Source: Prostheceraeus crozeri (taxonomy: Eukaryota > Platyhelminthes > Polycladida > Euryleptidae). From it: a stretch of DNA of 64,000 nt. This document shows positions 1 through 9,236 of the stretch, one piece after another. Where the stretch lies: positions 19,146 through 83,145 of the forward strand of contig CAJQUW010015432.1 of NCBI GenBank assembly GCA_907163375.1, read 5' to 3'. Position 1 is the first letter of the stretch, and each line of letters starts with the position of its first letter. The translations under genes were made by a program, and so were the position numbers. The notes beneath the pieces are model-generated. The model searched no databases, was not told the origin of the DNA, and saw nothing but the letters and a program-made list of their open reading frames with translations.

Positions 1-194
1 TGATAGGTTGTGAAATCGATCGGCACAAGATATAGCATCATTTTGTGAAACTGGTTCATTTTTCCCTTTTTTAACTATATATATATAGCCTGTTTTTTTT
101 CTGACAGGCAGAAACCGGTCGAGCTATCTTATTTATTTGTTTAGTTTTTCTTTATAACATCTGGGTGTGATTGCGTACTGGTATATATTCACTT
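1..194. other. 5' edge, no gene recognised
   Basis: Nothing coding is recognisable. There is a short TA-rich run near position 77. The sequence may be flank or an eroded part of the Penelope-like element that becomes recognisable at about 195. Confidence 0.4.
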
Positions 195-1190
195 CCTTGT
201 TAGTGAGAAAGCATTGAAGGAGCTTCTGCATATGGCATGTAAAAATATTTCATTTTCTTTTCATGGTCAATTATATTATCAAGTTTACGGAATGGGCTCG
301 AATTTAGGTCCGACAATGGCAGCCTTTGCCATGGACTTGGTTGAACAGAAGTTCAAAGACTTTGATGGAGTTCCTCCACTCTACTACTGTCGTTATGTCG
401 ACGATTGCTTTGTAATTTTTGAAAGTGATTCGCATGCGGAGTCTTTCATCCGCTTTGTTAATTCTATCAAAAATGATATTCAGTTCACTTACGAGAGGGG
501 TGAGGACAATTAACTCCATTACCTTTTCAGACGTTGAAGTGACGCTTGACTCTGGTCAGTTTACGACAAGCCTTCATTTTAAGAAAACGAATACCGGCAT
601 CTATGTGCTACATAGTTCTTATGCTACCAGAGCATACAAGTCAGAATCCATGCGCTCTCTGTTTCATAGAGCAAATAGAGTTTGCTCTACTAAAAGCTCT
701 TACGATAGTACAGCTACAAGGATAAAAGCCATTTTCATTGACAATGGGTTTCCTGTGAGACTTATTGAAGAGATAAAAAATGTCGGTTGAAGAGCGCATA
801 GCTGCTGGCCAGATTGAGAAAGAAAAATCGGAAACTCAAATAATTCATTGGACCATTCCGTTCATTGAAGACAGTTCCTCTGATTTACGTAAGAAGATTC
901 GGTATCTTAACAAGAGTTTGAAAGGCGCGGAAATCAAGCCGATTTTCAAAACCTCCAACCTTGGTAATTATTTTCAAAACAAGGATGCCATTGCGATCTT
1001 TTGCACACGTTGCAATATGCCTACTCACTTATTCATGTTGCAACGTGTGCAAAAGATCTGCCATCAAAATTTGAGGCTGCTCCTTTCTTTCAGCTGGGGC
1101 CTAGCTCTTCCCGCATAGAAAGAGAGCGGAAAGAATCCATTTTTATTTCTATGCTCAAGCCTACAATAAATCATGGCTGACCTTAGACAC
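195..1190 (+). mobile_element. Penelope-like retroelement, 5'-truncated fragment
   Basis: Three overlapping open stretches in different frames encode the 3' half of a Penelope-type reverse transcriptase. Visible are the block around MGSNLGPTMAAF, the catalytic RYVDDCFVIF (near residue 60 of the first stretch), the following thumb-like region with a LFHRANRVCS block, and a FKTSNLGNYFQNKD block that in this family precedes the GIY-YIG endonuclease. Only a short C-terminal piece resembling the end of that domain (ESIFISMLKPTIN, about 1133-1172) remains, so most of the endonuclease is missing. The 5' half of the RT is absent, as is usual for 5'-truncated copies. At least two frameshifts separate the readable stretches, so this is a dead copy. 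The call rests on motif order; the clade within the family is not determined. Confidence 0.75.
995..1058. repeat. 21-bp perfect hairpin inside the Penelope fragment
   Basis: The arms at 995-1015 and 1038-1058 are exact reverse complements separated by 22 bases. They sit where the linker between RT and GIY-YIG endonuclease should be. A local inverted duplication made when the endonuclease part was lost is a likely origin (inference). Confidence 0.85.
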
Positions 1191-1599
1191 TCGTATGCAT
1201 GCATCTATGTATAGGTTTTTGATTTTGATTTTGAAGTCTATGCTTCGAATTTTGCTTTATGATTTATAATAAATTCATTCCCATGAGTAACCTGTCACCA
1301 ACCAGACGAAACCAATCGGGAATTCAGACAGACTTTTCTTTCGAGTCAAATCTTGTTTCTTCTATGTATATTCATTTTGATTTTTGATCTTGTTTTTTAC
1401 ATGTATATACATGTATATGTATATGCAGCATTGATAAAAGATCCAAGTTTTGTATAGAAAACCGAAAGTCGACCCAAAAGTCAAGTTTGACCTATAACCC
1501 AAGGTGCGACTTTGAATAGTGTTAACCAATAAGAAAGTAGAATCTAACTCACAATCTAGCGTCAAGATGCCATTCGAATTAGATCGAGTTTTAGGGCGG
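1191..1599. other. non-coding, possible Penelope 3' tail
   Basis: A low-complexity TTTTGATTTTGA stretch lies near 1217, followed by an 'aataaattc' polyadenylation-like word near 1268 and a TATATACATG-rich patch near 1400. No gene is seen. The first part may be the untranslated tail of the Penelope element. Confidence 0.4.
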
Positions 1600-1865
1600 A
1601 GTATAGACTGCAATTATCTCAGAAAAATAAAGACGCTTCAATTCTATTGCTACCTGATTTCAATCATATTAAGAAGTGGTTTGTGTCGAATAATTTGAAA
1701 TTGAATGAGTCAAAAACAAAAGCACTGTGTATTACGAAGCTTAATTTTGACATTTATTTTCCGTTTCCTTTCCTTATTGTTAAGGAGCTGACGACTTGGT
1801 TGATTGGCATGACGTGGGTTGACCATTTTCGCAATATTTTCAAGCTTTGCTCTAGTGATAAATGA
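1600..1865 (+). mobile_element. scrap of LINE reverse transcriptase
   Basis: The reading frame over 1647-1740 contains HIKKWFVSNNLKLNESKTK. This is the block that follows the catalytic YADD in CR1/Jockey-type LINE reverse transcriptases, where 'W...N.LKLN.SKTK' is the normal pattern. The similarity stops after about 40 residues and no flanking RT domain is present. It is therefore an isolated fragment and not part of the LINE that begins downstream. Confidence 0.6.
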
Positions 1866-2433
1866 CTTAAATGATTTCTGCTGTTCCATCATAACTTGTG
1901 TAAACTCTCTGATATGTAATTTCTGATTTTTATTTGATAAAATATATACATTATTCTACCCTATTTAGTGCCATTAATGGTGGATGTTATTTCATGCGAC
2001 TTCACATTGATCTTGTTTTGCTGGAAGGGTAGTTGCATGGTGCATGGAAGCTAGGTGGTCTATCTAGGTGGTACATCTACAGAGAAGCTACGTGGTCGTG
2101 AAAGTTAGTGTCTCTCGTGCAGTTTCTACAATATCAAGAGTTTTGTGTGACCAATCCATCGTATCCAAAAGTTTTTGGTACCTCATTGTTCGTCGTTGTC
2201 TCGTCAGTCGTGTCATCCACTTCGTTTTTGGATTGTCGCATAGTTTTCGTGCTATTCTCAGATATTTGGTGTGTCCATCTTCGTTCTGTATTGACAGTCT
2301 GCGCATGCGCGGTTTTTCGGTGAGTTGCTGTCCACGGTCTGAAGTGTCCGCCGCACATCTATAGTGCACATTGCACAGCTGTCATATCCACTTCCTCTCT
2401 GTGCTTTGAAGCCTATTGTTCTCGCACAACATA
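1866..2433 (+). other. probable 5' untranslated region of the CR1-like LINE
   Basis: No protein is recognised. The stretch from about 2040 becomes less AT-rich and runs directly into LINE ORF1, so it probably includes the LINE 5' region. The exact 5' end of the element cannot be placed. Confidence 0.35.
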
Positions 2434-3210
2434 ATGAATGCTGCACAATTGCCAAAGGTTTTGTCCATTTCTATTGACGAGTTGAAGTCTCGCAAGAATA
2501 GCATCTCCAAAAATGAATTGCTTGAGGCGATGATTCACTTAAAATCGCAACCTGATTTACATGTAGCTAACGATGAAGACAGGCTCAGCTTGACCTTCAT
2601 CACCAGCGTAATCGAAAAATGTGTAACTCAGAATATGTCTCCATTTATGAATAGGATTTCAGCACTTATTGAAGAGCAGACTGATTTGAAGCGCAAGTAT
2701 GATGACTTGAACGAAAAATATAATTATCTTATCACATTTCATGATAAGTTATTTCTCGATCTGTCAAATGAGTTTGAGCAGAGGTCTCACCGTCAGAATA
2801 ATGTGATCGTTCGCGGTTTACCTGAAGTTTCAAGTGGCAGCTTATCTGAAAGACGTGATCATGACAATAGGCAAGTGCAAGAATTGTTGAATCAAATTGG
2901 CATTTCCAATACAAAGTTTGATAATCTGATCCGCATCGGTAAGAGCAAATTCATCCGAATAACATGTAAGTCTATTTCTGACCGTGATAACATTCTGAGA
3001 AACGCTCCTAAATTAAGATCGTCATCATATCAAAACGCTTTTGTACATCGAGATTTGACTCCAATGCAGCAAAAGAATCAAAGACTTCTGCGCGATGAAT
3101 TGAAGACACGTCGGGAGTCCGGAGAGGACGTGGTCATTTATCAGAATCGGGTCATTTTACGGAAAGAGAAGCAGCAACAAAGTCGTTTTAGAGATCAGAA
3201 TTTTCATTGA
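2434..3210 (+). CDS. LINE ORF1 protein (coiled coil plus RRM-like domain)
   Basis: This 258-residue frame encodes the RNA-binding ORF1 protein of a CR1-like LINE, which packages the element RNA. A frame open from 2416 has its first ATG at 2434, which I take as the start. Residues of roughly 75-115 form a heptad-rich coiled coil (LIEEQTDLKRKYDDLNEKY). Residues of roughly 120-215 match the conserved ORF1 pattern NNVIVRGLPE, LIRIGKSKFIRI and the late DLTPMQQKNQRLLRDEL. The tail is basic and glutamine-rich. The stop overlaps the region where ORF2 opens. This ORF is uninterrupted, unlike ORF2, which is split by the Polinton. Assignment to CR1 rather than a sister clade is tentative. Confidence 0.75.
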   Translation: MNAAQLPKVLSISIDELKSRKNSISKNELLEAMIHLKSQPDLHVANDEDRLSLTFITSVIEKCVTQNMSPFMNRISALIEEQTDLKRKYDDLNEKYNYLITFHDKLFLDLSNEFEQRSHRQNNVIVRGLPEVSSGSLSERRDHDNRQVQELLNQIGISNTKFDNLIRIGKSKFIRITCKSISDRDNILRNAPKLRSSSYQNAFVHRDLTPMQQKNQRLLRDELKTRRESGEDVVIYQNRVILRKEKQQQSRFRDQNFH

Positions 3211-3576
3211 AAGTTTTATCCAGTAGTAGTAATGCAAGAATGAACCAAAACTTTCCGTCGATTCTTCTTTTGAATGCCCAGTCCCTCTTATCAAAAATGG
3301 ACGAATTAAAGTTGACCGCCAAAGTGTTGCTTCCTATTATGATATGCGTGACAGAAAGCTGGTTGACAGAAGATATTTCCAACGCGTCAGTTGCTTTAAC
3401 CGATTACAGCAACTTGAGGAACGACCGTCAATCTCGAAAAGGTGGTGGATGCGCCATTTACGTGAAAAATGAATTCGTATTCCAAGTTATTGATTTTGCG
3501 GTACCAAAGCCTCATACCATCGAATGTACTTCTATAATTCTGCCTGCGCTGAAAATGCTAGTGATATGCGGATGCA
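3211..3576 (+). pseudogene. LINE ORF2, endonuclease 5' part (split by Polinton)
   Basis: The frame reads into the apurinic/apyrimidinic-type endonuclease that nicks target DNA for LINE priming. Visible are ILLLNAQSLLSKMDEL, the catalytic-type VTESWLTEDI, and RKGGGCAIYVKN, all in the expected order for the first third of the domain. The frame opens in the ORF1 stop region with no clear ATG, as is common for ORF2 in these elements. The LINE sequence ends at 3576, where the Polinton target duplication and terminal repeat begin. The rest of ORF2 resumes at about 19533. Confidence 0.8.
3571..3576. repeat. Polinton target-site duplication, left copy
   Basis: The sequence GATGCA directly precedes the left terminal repeat and recurs directly after the right one (19527-19532). 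Six base pairs is the standard Polinton duplication length. Confidence 0.9.
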
Positions 3577-5460
3577 AATAGTAACCCCGTGGCAGACGCA
3601 AGCGCAAAATGTGAAATGCTGAGTCATCAGGCTGACTCAGCCCCCCCTCTGGAAGGAAGGTGAGGGACATGGCCAAGGATGTGCTGGGAGGAATGGGTCC
3701 GAGAGGAGGAAACTGTTCCCTCCCCCTGGAAGGTAGGAAGGAGTGTTCGGGTAAGGGTTGGGAAGGAAGGTGATGTGTGAGGGAGTGAGTGAGGAAAGGG
3801 CGGGTGATGGTGGTGTTGGGATGAGAAAAGTTGGAAATCGACAGGAAGGAGGCCTCGGATGAGAAAACGGAGGCCAGATTCGGACTCTACGTGAAATTCT
3901 ACATCTGTGGTGTGATTTCCAGCGACATCGGAGAGAAAAAGTTTTGAAGACGTCCCCCCCCCCCTCCTGCCAAACTTCCAACTTTGGTGTGAGAGATGGT
4001 AGGAAGTCGTGCAATAGCTCATTTGAAAGCTAAGAGTGAGAAAAATGCAGTGGAAAGCTCAGTTTGGACTAATTTTCTTGGGTTTTGGGAGGAAAATGGC
4101 AGGAAACCGTCAGAGTTGGAAAAGGCAGGTGTTGGAGGTTTTGGGATGAGAAAGTCCATTTTTCGACATAAAGGAGTGATCGGATGGGAAAATGGAGTGC
4201 AAATTCGGACGTTTTGGTCACTTTTGGGTCTAAAAACTTCTTCCCAACTCAATTGGAGAGAAAAAGTTCTGACCTCCCCCCCCCCTCGGCAGCGATCTTC
4301 CAACTTTGGTTGTAGACATCGTAGAAAGTCGTGCAATAGCTCGTTTGAAAGCTGGGAGTGAGACAAATTCAGTGGAAAACATGGCTTGTTCGTATCTGCC
4401 TTCGTTTAGAGGTGAGATGTTATTGAAAATTTGGGACCTTGGCGAAAAAACGACAGAGTTAGAATGTTTATGAAAATCGCTCTAGCGGGTGAAGCAAGCC
4501 TCGGACGGGAAAACAGAGACCAGATTTGGAATCAGCGTCAGATTTGTGACAAATAATGTTTTGACCCCCCCCTCTTATCGATTGCATATTCACAGGGTAT
4601 ATAAGAATGGGATCAGGAGAGGAATTTCACTAAGTTGAGAAACTGACTACAGGTAAGTCGTTTCTCCTGAGTTCCGATATCGGACTTCTGACTTTCCATT
4701 GCTGATAACAGCTAAGGTGTCAGACTTATAGGTTAGTCAGTATAGCATGACTGACCATTTGATGATAGTAGGCTGAAATCTTCAAACGGCTATAACTTCG
4801 CTTCTACAAGTCCTTTAGACTTGATTCAAAAAACATTCGACAGCTCTTGCTGTGCTGTAGGTGACAGACTACTAATAAACGTTTTATGAGTAGTACTAAA
4901 ATACTGAAAAATTTAAATTCATATTTAATGATAATAATTAAAGTTTTTGAATAAAAAGCAATCGTTTATGAGTCTCTGTGATTTGGGTCGTTTCCTCTTG
5001 TAAATAACTCCACCGGTTTTCATGTCAAAACTGGGGCCCGGATACCAACACAGTGACATGACGCACGCTCTGTCCGCTCGAGGTTGGATTTGTGGGTCGA
5101 GGCCTTGGAGCTGGGATAAGATCCCCTCTGAGTAATGCCTGTAACGGATTCAAGAGCTTAACACCCAAAACGGTTGCTGGCTTGCTATCAGGCCTTCTTC
5201 GTCTAGCCTCAGTAACTCAGGCTTGGCAACGTCTATCGTTTGTCATTGTAACTTGGTAAAAATGGGGTGGTTACTGCAAGCATTGACGTCAAACCTTTTC
5301 GCGTCATAGGGGAATCCGTCTTTGTGTTGGGAGTTGGAAACAGAAAGCACGGTGACTGCCGATGCCCATACATGGTAAAACTGCTGTTGTCAAGTTAAAA
5401 GCATGGCCAAATAAGGAAGGTCTGAATCATGGCTTTGTGCTCGCTGGGTATATAAACCGC
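3577..5460 (+). repeat. Polinton left terminal inverted repeat (1.88 kb)
   Basis: It is the reverse complement of 17998-19526 with few mismatches. It contains G-runs, a 'gtatataagaatggg' TATA-like word near 4599, and ends at a TATA box (5449-5455). It is about 355 bp longer than the right copy. A unit ending in the C-run near 3953 is partly repeated as a unit ending in the C-run near 4276. The open frames seen inside it are compositional and not genes. Confidence 0.92.
5440..5460 (+). promoter_or_regulatory. TATA promoter at inner edge of left terminal repeat
   Basis: GGGTATATAAACCGC is the last stretch shared by both terminal repeats. In this copy it points rightward at the spliced zinc-finger/coiled-coil gene. 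Confidence 0.65.
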
Positions 5461-5469
5461 GACTTTTCT

Positions 5470-6653
5470 CTAGTCTTCACTCCTGTTTCAAGTTGCAAGA
5501 CGAACGGTGAGTGCTCTGACAAGGTTTGCTATCAAACTTTGGGATATAGGATAAAGCTAGGAATCATACTCTTTAAATTTTATTCGAACGTTTGCTATCA
5601 AATGTTTGGTGACTTAGTCTTTCAATGCATATCAGCAAGTAGTATCCTATAAACACTTGCTTTCAAATTTTACTCTATCTTTACAGAATCTTTACAATGA
5701 CTAAGCAGTGTAATGCAAGAATGCTTGTTGGGAAATGCAGCTGTGGCCGCATCGCACGAGGCAGCGACCTTTAAAAGCACCTGAAAGCTAAAGAGGGGAC
5801 GATGGGCCATGAGAGGAAGGTGATGTTGAGGCTGTGTGTGTCTTGTCGGGTATGTGCGATGGGGGATGAGGCAGAGTTTATGAAGGCGCACTTGCAGTGT
5901 GAGAGTGGGAACATCGGAGAGAAGGGGTTCAAGACGTAGTTTGAGGGAGAGTTGTTGGAAAGGGAAGAGGTGAGGAAGGCGGTGGCAACGATTGAGGACG
6001 TGGTTGGGGAGAAAGTGGTGACGAAGGCGAGTGATGAGAGTTCGAGTGAGGAAGTTGAGTTGAGAGCGAAAATGAAGAAGAAGGATGATGTTGATTTGGA
6101 TGCGGTGATGGAAGATTTGTTTGGGGATATAGCGGATTTGAAGGAAGAGTGGGAGGGGAAGGAAGTGGCTAAGCCGATGGCATCGTCATCGCCACGGCAG
6201 GAAGAGGGGTGTGATACGAATGCATTTGTTAGGTTGAAGGATCGTGTGATGGGTTTGGAAAGTGTAAATAGAAAAGTTTTGAAGGAGAATGAAGAGTTGG
6301 TGGCGAAGGTTGAGGGGTATAGGGCAACGAAGGAAGAGTTGGAGTGCTTGAGAAAGAAGGAGAAGGAATGGATGGCGGAAAGGAGCGAGTTGATGAGGAA
6401 GGCAGGTTTGGTGGAGAGCTTACAGGCGAGTGTGTCGAGGAAGGATGAAGAGATAGAGCGGATGCGAAGCGTGGTGAAGGAGACGGAGGAGGTGAATGGC
6501 GTGAACAAGAGGTTGACGGGTGAAGTTGAGCGACTGCATGAGCGTTTGAAGTGTCGAAAAAGGAGAGTATATGAGGTTCATCTTCCCCTCTTTGAGAATA
6601 ACATATGTGATGTCCCCACAATCTCCAGCGATGTGAACGAAACGCAGTTGTAA
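5470..6653 (+). pseudogene. Polinton accessory gene: zinc-binding N-terminus plus coiled coil (broken)
   Basis: An untranslated exon follows the TATA box. A good donor (GTGAGT at 5507) and acceptor (pyrimidine tract then CAG, ending 5686) define a 180-bp intron. The first ATG is at 5697. The N-terminal part has several Cys/His pairs (CSCG, CVSCRVC) suggesting a small zinc-binding region. The remainder, best read over 5952-6653, is acidic then strongly heptad-repeated (RLKDRVMGLESVNRKVLKEN and following), a long parallel-type coiled coil. No known family was recognised. The frame is broken, so the gene is a fossil. Being driven from the terminal repeat suggests an early or regulatory role (inference). 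A large minus-strand frame over the same bases is its shadow. Confidence 0.5.
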
Positions 6654-6814
6654 TACGAGGGGGATGGAGTTCGCTGCCTCCACATGACGATGAATATCAA
6701 TGGAGAGCTTGATGACTTCGTCGTCAGAAAAGTTAGAAAGAAGGTTCCCAGTAAATCTGTTCAACATAATTATTTTTTGTAGCTCATCTAATCTCCTATT
6801 ATTTTCCTTTCAGA

Positions 6815-7069
6815 GTGTTTGCAGTAGTAGTGTCGGTGGACGGAGAACGACCCATGGGCTCTTTTAAGGGCCAACCTTCTAATGCAGCTAAAGAGGTCCC
6901 AAGCCCGCCACATATCCTCGGATATGGAATGCAGAGGGGTAGAAAAATGATGAATGGAATGAAATGGGAGGACATTTATGTGCCACACGCAACACAACAG
7001 ACTTCTCTCTTTGCTAGTGAACAAGCTCTTGTCAGTATCGTGCAAAGGTTTTACTGCATCACAGGTTGA
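6815..7069 (+). other. open frame in subterminal inverted repeat, coding status unclear
   Basis: The frame contains MGSFKGQPSNAAKEV and WEDIYVPHATQQTSLFASEQ and follows a splice-acceptor-like CTTTCAG (about 6812). The same DNA occurs inverted at about 17400-17625. It may be a small exon, or simply a repeat that happens to be open. Function not recognised. Confidence 0.25.
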
Positions 7070-7680
7070 TTTATAGTTAGAAAAGTTTGATCATGATGTT
7101 TTATGAAACACATGTCATAAAGTGTAAGCGCTAGTGTAGTCAACTAGTTTTACTGTGACGTACGTTTGTGAAAGTAAAGTTTGATCATCGAACTTTATTC
7201 GTGAGTGTCATCAGAAAGTGTATCATGGTTTGTAAAAGCAAAGTTTAGTATAGTCAAATATTTTTACTGTAACACAGGTTGATGCATAGTTAGAAAGTTT
7301 CGTCATTGAAGGTTTATTTCCAAGTTTAGTCAGAAAGTGTATCATGTTGTACAAAAGTTTTACTGCAGCACAGGTTGATGTATAGTTAGAAAAGTTTGAT
7401 CATGATGTTTTATGAAACACACATGTCATGAAATGCAGGTGTTAGTATAGTCAAATAAATTACCTCGACGCACGTTTGTGAAAATAAAGTTTGATCATTG
7501 ACGTTGTATTCGTAAGTCTAGTCAGAAAGTGTATCATGGTTTGTAAAAGTTTTACTACAACACAGGTTGATGTATATTTAGAAAAGTTTGATCATCGAAG
7601 GTTTATTCGCAAGTCTAGTCAGAAAGTGTATCATGTTGTACAAAGTTTTTACTGCCACACAGGTTGATAAAGTGAAAAAA
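7049..7680 (+). repeat. about 98-bp tandem array, 6-7 units
   Basis: The words 'ttttactg...acaggttgatg', 'gaaaagtttgatcat' and 'tcagaaagtgtatcatg' recur at about 7049, 7148, 7261, 7358, 7457, 7550 and 7646. Two unit subtypes alternate in part (one with 'gacgtacgtttgtg'). It lies between accessory genes of the Polinton and recurs inverted near the other end (17180-17440). Confidence 0.85.
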
Positions 7681-7739
7681 GGAATCTTCATCTAAATTAG
7701 AATCATTCTGATTGGTTGTTGAGGAATTCATTGTTAAAT

Positions 7740-8083
7740 AACTATATAAGTGAAAAGATTGCAGCACTTCTCATTCACGTTATACGATCGAACACTCTAG
7801 TATGGCAAATTCTTCTGAAGCCATGAATATTTTCTTCAAAATTTTCGAAGTTGTTGACGAGTGGGATGAAGACAAGCGTGAACAAGAGGAGGAGTCCCAC
7901 AAGAAAGTCGTCATTGAAAAAGTAGTGTGGACTGATGCTGAATTCACGCCAAAAACGACGCGTGTTAGAAAAGTGCCCGACGCACCAAAACGGCCAAGGT
8001 GTTATAAAGTGTACAGTGACTTAGAGGTTATTCCGCTTGACTTTTCCTCGCTGTAAAGTATATGTGATTCAATTATAAATAAA
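7740..8083 (+). CDS. small Polinton accessory protein, 84 aa, unknown
   Basis: The coding frame is 7802-8056, starting at ATG. A TATA box (TATATAAG, 7743-7750) with an upstream ATTGG box (about 7712) and an AATAAA signal (8078-8083) frame a compact eukaryotic-style gene. The protein is short, charged and without a membrane segment. It begins MANSSEAMNIFFKIFEVV (an amphipathic hydrophobic patch), has an acidic middle (DEWDEDKREQEEE) and a basic region (KTTRVRKVPDAPKRPRCYKV). It is not recognised. Its promoter layout matches the other small genes of this element, which suggests an early-expressed accessory protein (inference). Confidence 0.55.
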
Positions 8084-8089
8084 CCTACA

Positions 8090-8600
8090 TACTACATGTC
8101 TTTGTTTTGGATTGTATTTATCTTGAAATGGAAATAAATGGAGGAATTTAGATATGGGATTAGTTAACACATTTACTATCGGTCTACTTTTCTATCAAAA
8201 GGGATCATACCATTAGAGAAGATAGAAAATGATTTTGTATACGTGTGGTATAAGAGTGACAAGCAGAACTCATGACTCATTCTCAGATAACGTTGCTTCA
8301 AGTGATTCACCTAAATCATGTTTTATATCATGAACGATTTCTAGTAACTGTGTTAAGTGTCTAGATGATAGGATATCTTATTCTAGCAATAGCTCCCAAT
8401 CGATACTATGCTTACTCGATGATCCTTTCGAAGCCATGTAGTTTATATGAAGGAAAAACAACACTGTCATAATACACATTTATTGAAAAGAAATAAAAGC
8501 AATACGTTTTGTAATAAGACGGTACATGACGTCTACTAAGTCAAACTCTTCTTGATTGCGGGGCTGACTAGAAGGAGAGAAGAGGTCTAGCCAGCTCCGG
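8090..8600. other. intergenic spacer in Polinton
   Basis: AT-rich, with no frame of note. A minus-strand polyadenylation signal for the next gene (tttatt near 8478-8483) is the only likely element. Confidence 0.4.
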
Positions 8601-8611
8601 AGAGTCTCAAT

Positions 8612-8818
8612 TCACCGCTCCATCATCACGTCCTTTGGAGACACACTCAGGAAGGCACCCCTGATTGTATCACTACTATCCTCTTCATCGTCGGAAATGA
8701 TGATGATTTCCTCATTGAACTGCAGCGGCTCGACCTCACCATCGTAAATGGTTTTCACTTGCCTCTTGCGAGGGGCATTGGGCATGAGTAAGGCATAGGC
8801 GTTCGGTGGTGTATCCAT
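8612..8818 (-). CDS. small Polinton accessory protein with SUMO-interaction motif, 68 aa
   Basis: The frame starts at ATG (8818), 35-40 bases downstream of a minus-strand TATA box (8857-8864). Residues of about 36-51 read EEIIIISDDEEDSSD. Four aliphatic residues followed directly by acidic residues and serines is the textbook phospho-regulated SUMO-interaction motif. The N-terminus is proline-rich with a basic patch (APRKRQVK) that could be a nuclear signal. The rest is disordered-looking. Such motifs let viral proteins bind SUMO-modified host factors (family knowledge); that role here is inferred. No homolog was recognised. Confidence 0.6.
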   Translation of the reverse strand: MDTPPNAYALLMPNAPRKRQVKTIYDGEVEPLQFNEEIIIISDDEEDSSDTIRGAFLSVSPKDVMMER

Positions 8819-8973
8819 TTTAATGATATTATGAGGAAATGGTCATCGCATCGCACTTATATAGATTCTCTCTCCCTGCTTCGTGCTCTCTCATTGGACG
8901 ACAGCCATTTATCAATCACACTGCATCATTCTCATAAATAAGGAAGAGTGTTTTGCATTTCACTATAATAGTC
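8819..8973. promoter_or_regulatory. divergent promoter between two small accessory genes
   Basis: Two TATA-like boxes face apart: 8857-8864 for the minus-strand gene and CATAAATAAGG at about 8933 for the plus-strand gene. A CCAAT-type word (TCATTGG, 8891-8897) lies between them. About 155 bp serves both genes. Confidence 0.55.
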
Positions 8974-9132
8974 ATGTCTGACACAGAGGAAACGTTCACA
9001 CCTCTTGCTAGCTCAACTCCTACGAAGAAGGAACTTGAGAGAAAGTTTCAACAAAAAGAGGAAGAGAGACAGCTCACTCTACAAACGGTTGATAGTGAGC
9101 CTTTCATAAACGAGGCTGACTTTCAGGAGTGA
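8974..9132 (+). CDS. 52-aa acidic/charged small protein, unknown
   Basis: This short frame begins MSDTEETFTPLASSTPTKKE and continues with a charged helix-like stretch (LERKFQQKEEERQL). It starts about 35 bases after a TATA-like box and ends before the convergent virion-type gene. It has no recognised domain. Its promoter and its position as a divergent partner of the SUMO-motif gene support expression. It is short enough that chance cannot be excluded. Confidence 0.4.
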   Translation: MSDTEETFTPLASSTPTKKELERKFQQKEEERQLTLQTVDSEPFINEADFQE

Positions 9133-9236
9133 AAAGCCCCTTGATGAGACAGAGAATGCCCCAAACGGTCTTTATGAGACCACGACCTTAACGGCCACCT
9201 AATCAAGAAAAGACATTGACTGCGCCACACGCAACA

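Noticed and set aside
3627-4366. Long minus- and plus-strand frames inside the left terminal repeat (and 19229-19528 in the right)
   Set aside because: They consist of Ser/Pro/His-rich low-complexity sequence from G/C runs, occur in overlapping frames, and differ between the two repeats.
5771-6508. 245-aa minus-strand frame rich in Ser and Phe
   Set aside because: Shadow of the Glu/Lys-rich coiled-coil gene on the plus strand; no start context or domain.
7049-7680. Regular repeats considered as a CRISPR-like array
   Set aside because: Repeat units are about 98 bp and directly adjacent, without unique spacers, and the setting is eukaryotic.
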